Below are positions 62,149 through 64,000 of a stretch of DNA of 64,000 bases, in pieces (positions within the stretch are counted from its first letter, which is position 1; each line of letters opens with the position of its first letter). The DNA lies in assembly GCA_015061905.1 (NCBI GenBank), contig SUVQ01000006.1:99507-163506 (forward strand), given 5' to 3'. The notes under the pieces were generated by a model. It was not told the origin of the DNA, did no database searches, and saw only the letters and a list, made by a program, of their open reading frames with translations. Origin of the DNA: Verrucomicrobiota bacterium (lineage in GTDB: Bacteria; Verrucomicrobiota; Verrucomicrobiia; Opitutales; UBA953). The position numbers and the translations under genes were made by a program.

Positions 62149-62238
62149 AATAACTGATAGTTGATAGGGAATAACTGATAGTTGATAACTGATAGGTATT
62201 TACTTATCCGTTATCAGTTATCAGTTATTACTTATTAA
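62149..62238. repeat. Inverted heptad-repeat element, copy 3
   Basis: Almost identical in plan to copy 2: TAACTGATAG words, a TATTTACTTATCCG junction and CAGTTAT heptads. The arms are complementary. The TGA stop of the fibre gene is at 62221-62223, so the last few codons are encoded by the repeat. Confidence 0.85.
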
Positions 62239-64000
62239 AAAGGTTGGTTTCCAAAGTCTCTTGTTGCGGTAAAATGCGGCGGCGCGGCGAGCGAGCCCGA
62301 TTTGGGTGAAAACGGCGGGTTCGGCGAGCGTTCCCGCGAGGATGCTGAAGGCAGCGGTGCGTTCCCTCGGAAAACGGTTTTCGGAAACGTTCAACGTCCA
62401 TGTTTTCGAGGTTGCCGTTTCGGCGGTGAGTGCGGCGGAAACGAACGCTTCTGCGACGGCGTCCGCCGCGAGCGAAACTTCTGCGGCGTCGATGCCGGAA
62501 AACGTTGCCGTGAGCGTGAGCGTTTGCGCGGGGAATCCGATGCGTTCCCGCGAGAGCGCGACGGAAAGTTTCGGCTGCGGGAGCGGCGGGGTTTCGGTGT
62601 CGCCCGGGGTTTCTCCCGCGTCGCCGTTGCCGCCGGCGTCTGTGTCTCCTGCGTCGCCCGAATCACTGCCCGAATCTTCGCCCGTGTTTTCGTTGTTCGG
62701 TTTCCCGCTTTGTGTGATGCGGACGCCGGCGCAGTTCGGGTTTCCTTCTTCGTCTTCCGAATCCGGATAGAAGAAAAGAATTTCCGCTTCGCGCTCGTTC
62801 GTTCCCGTGTTTTCCGTGAATGAGAAAAACGGCGCGGCGTTCCCGCTGCCGGAAGTCTGCGAAATCTGAATCCATTCTTCGTCTTCGCCGGAATTGTCGT
62901 CAATTTCGACGAACCAATCGCAGTTTGCCGAAACGGAAAGCTGCGCCGTTCCCGCGAGGTGTGAAGCTTCGATATTTCCCGGGGAAACGCTTAAACGCGG
63001 TGCTTCGTCTTCCGCCCCCGAGTCTTCTCCACTATCTCCACTTCCTTCACTATCTCCACTACTTCCACTATCTCCACTCCCGGCACTGCCTCCGATGTCT
63101 TCTTCCGTGAGTTTTTCTCCGGGGGCGAGTTGCTCGATTTCGACTTCGGCGGACGCGCCGTCCGCGCAATGGAATTGAACCGTGTCCGTGCGCCGGGTGT
63201 CTGTCGTGTTTTCGCTGACGGTGATTTTTCCCGCGCGCGTTACGCTGTTTATGAACGAGCGGTAACTGATGCCTATCCATTGAATGCCGCCGTGTAGTTC
63301 GGCGTTGTGGAGTTTTACGGCGAGTGCGCCGCCTTTTGCCGGGAAGGTGAGTTTTCCCGGTGCGAGCCAAAAAGATTTTGCTTCATCGAAAACGCCTGCC
63401 GCCTGCGTAACGGTGAAAACCGCCGTCGCGCCTGTGTTGAGGCGAAACGTCGCCGTTGCCGTGCGCTCAAACGTATTCGAGTTTTCCTGCCAAACGAGCT
63501 CGCGGTAAGCGTATTCGGGAACGTGTTCGTGCGGATTTTCGGCGGGAATCGTCGTTCCCGCGCTCAGCCACGAGGCGGAAACTTTGACTTCTTCGAGGTG
63601 AACGCCTTCGCTCCATGCGAGGAAATTCTGCTCGCCGTCAACGGCAAGCTGCACGCACGCGCCGCCGGCTTCGTCGAGTGCTTCCGCCGATGCCGGGCGA
63701 ATCGTTAAAATGTGCGTGTCGCCGTTTTGAGAGCCGCCCGCACCGGGAGAAAAGCCGTCGCCTTCCGGCGGGATCGTTACGCCCGGACTTGTCGGAATGC
63801 CGCCCGTTCCCGTTCCCGTTCCGCTACTTCCACTATTTCCACTATTTCCACTTCCTCCACTACTTCCACTTCCTCCACTACTTCCACTCCCTCCACTATT
63901 TCCACTCCCTCCGCTTCCGCCACCGCCCGAGCTTGAGAGCGGAGCGGAGCCGACGTAGTTGCCGTTTGCCGAGTAGAGCGAGAGCGCGTTCCCGCCGATG
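62221..64000 (-). CDS. BACON-like repeat fibre protein with Gly/Ser linkers (5' end beyond window)
   Basis: At least 592 residues are visible and the frame is open to base 64000, so the N-terminus lies outside. From the edge the product reads IGGNALSLYSANGNYVG, then a Gly/Ser/Asn linker encoded by a 9-bp tandem repeat (about 63825-63912). Three BACON-like beta domains follow, each ending in a V-x-Q-x-A/S-G pattern (FTVTQAAG, VEIEQLAPG, VRITQSG). A second Ser/Gly/Asp/Glu linker (63025-63080) joins two of them. The end is hydrophobic. It is probably a tail fibre or surface adhesin of the island. Confidence 0.75.
   Translation of the reverse strand, partial: IGGNALSLYSANGNYVGSAPLSSSGGGGSGGSGNSGGSGSSGGSGSSGGSGNSGNSGSSGTGTGTGGIPTSPGVTIPPEGDGFSPGAGGSQNGDTHILTIRPASAEALDEAGGACVQLAVDGEQNFLAWSEGVHLEEVKVSASWLSAGTTIPAENPHEHVPEYAYRELVWQENSNTFERTATATFRLNTGATAVFTVTQAAGVFDEAKSFWLAPGKLTFPAKGGALAVKLHNAELHGGIQWIGISYRSFINSVTRAGKITVSENTTDTRRTDTVQFHCADGASAEVEIEQLAPGEKLTEEDIGGSAGSGDSGSSGDSEGSGDSGEDSGAEDEAPRLSVSPGNIEASHLAGTAQLSVSANCDWFVEIDDNSGEDEEWIQISQTSGSGNAAPFFSFTENTGTNEREAEILFFYPDSEDEEGNPNCAGVRITQSGKPNNENTGEDSGSDSGDAGDTDAGGNGDAGETPGDTETPPLPQPKLSVALSRERIGFPAQTLTLTATFSGIDAAEVSLAADAVAEAFVSAALTAETATSKTWTLNVSENRFPRERTAAFSILAGTLAEPAVFTQIGLARRAAAFYRNKRLWKPTFLISNN
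63025..63080 (-). repeat. Coding 9-bp tandem repeat (Gly/Ser/Asp linker 2)
   Basis: About six copies of a 9-bp CTCCACTAT-type unit encode GSSGDSEGSGDS-like linker sequence within the fibre gene. It shares its word with the 63825 repeat and with the non-coding run at 37002. Confidence 0.8.
63825..63912 (-). repeat. Coding 9-bp tandem repeat (Gly/Ser/Asn linker 1)
   Basis: Nine to ten copies of TTCCACTAT/CTCCACTAC-type 9-bp units encode a GSGGSGNSG-like linker in the fibre gene. Such repeats can gain or lose units in frame. Confidence 0.85.

Overview
This window is a 64 kb piece of a bacterial chromosome of intermediate G+C, densely coding on both strands. It most likely comes from the Verrucomicrobiota, perhaps an Opitutae-type, host- or carbohydrate-associated member. 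That placement is inference. It rests on a Minf_1886-type protein (a family I know from Planctomycetes and Verrucomicrobia), a DUF5069 protein, HprK in a Gram-negative setting with outer-membrane lipid transport (Mla/MCE) and Lnt genes, and secreted glycosidases. The Gram-negative character is clear from lnt, the MCE operon, rseP and the lipoproteins.

Layout. 1-10.4 kb: partial dinB, an EamA exporter, lnt, argA, nspC, tyrA, then a membrane protein with an FGE-like domain coupled to prfA and a methyltransferase. 10.5-20.5 kb: dnaA with a probable origin region (three perfect TTATTCACA boxes), mazG, a YgjP-type protease, a Fic protein behind an array of palindromes, then gyrB-gyrA. 20.6-31.4 kb: an MFS exporter, a biotin-dependent carboxyltransferase subunit, a RodZ-like protein, hprK, galK, and a beta-galactosidase split into an exported catalytic chain and a lipoprotein carrying the small-chain domain plus a discoidin-like domain. 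31.5-39.3 kb: a possible small RNA, comM, and an MCE lipid-transport operon (mlaE-mlaF-mlaD-lipoprotein) followed by a DUF5069 gene and rseP. 39.4-54.7 kb: esterase, pgk, tpiA, recQ, sufB, a GH20 hexosaminidase, clpC, rsmE, a DUF502 protein, argB and a Nudix hydrolase. 54.8-64 kb: a tRNA-Ser(UGA) next to a tyrosine recombinase, opening an accessory (prophage-like) island with a DUF4417 protein, a candidate toxin/immunity pair, a glycosyltransferase-like protein, virion-like structural proteins, a DUF2335 membrane protein and a BACON-like, Gly/Ser-linked fibre protein that runs off the right edge.

The most striking signal is not a gene. The non-palindromic octamer CGGGAACG (complement CGTTCCCG) occurs roughly 220 times by my hand count, about 110 in each orientation, or about once every 290 bp. 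Two or three copies would be expected by chance. It lies in genes in all reading frames and in intergenic DNA. At four gene ends two inverted copies form the stem of a Rho-independent-type terminator, exactly as DNA uptake sequences do in Neisseria and Pasteurellaceae. A comM gene, whose product acts in natural transformation, is in the same window. The likely reading is an undescribed, unusually dense uptake-signal-like (or HIP1-like) word. The accessory island carries the word at the same density as the core. The island also contains three copies of an inverted heptad repeat (CAGTTAT type) placed exactly at gene ends.
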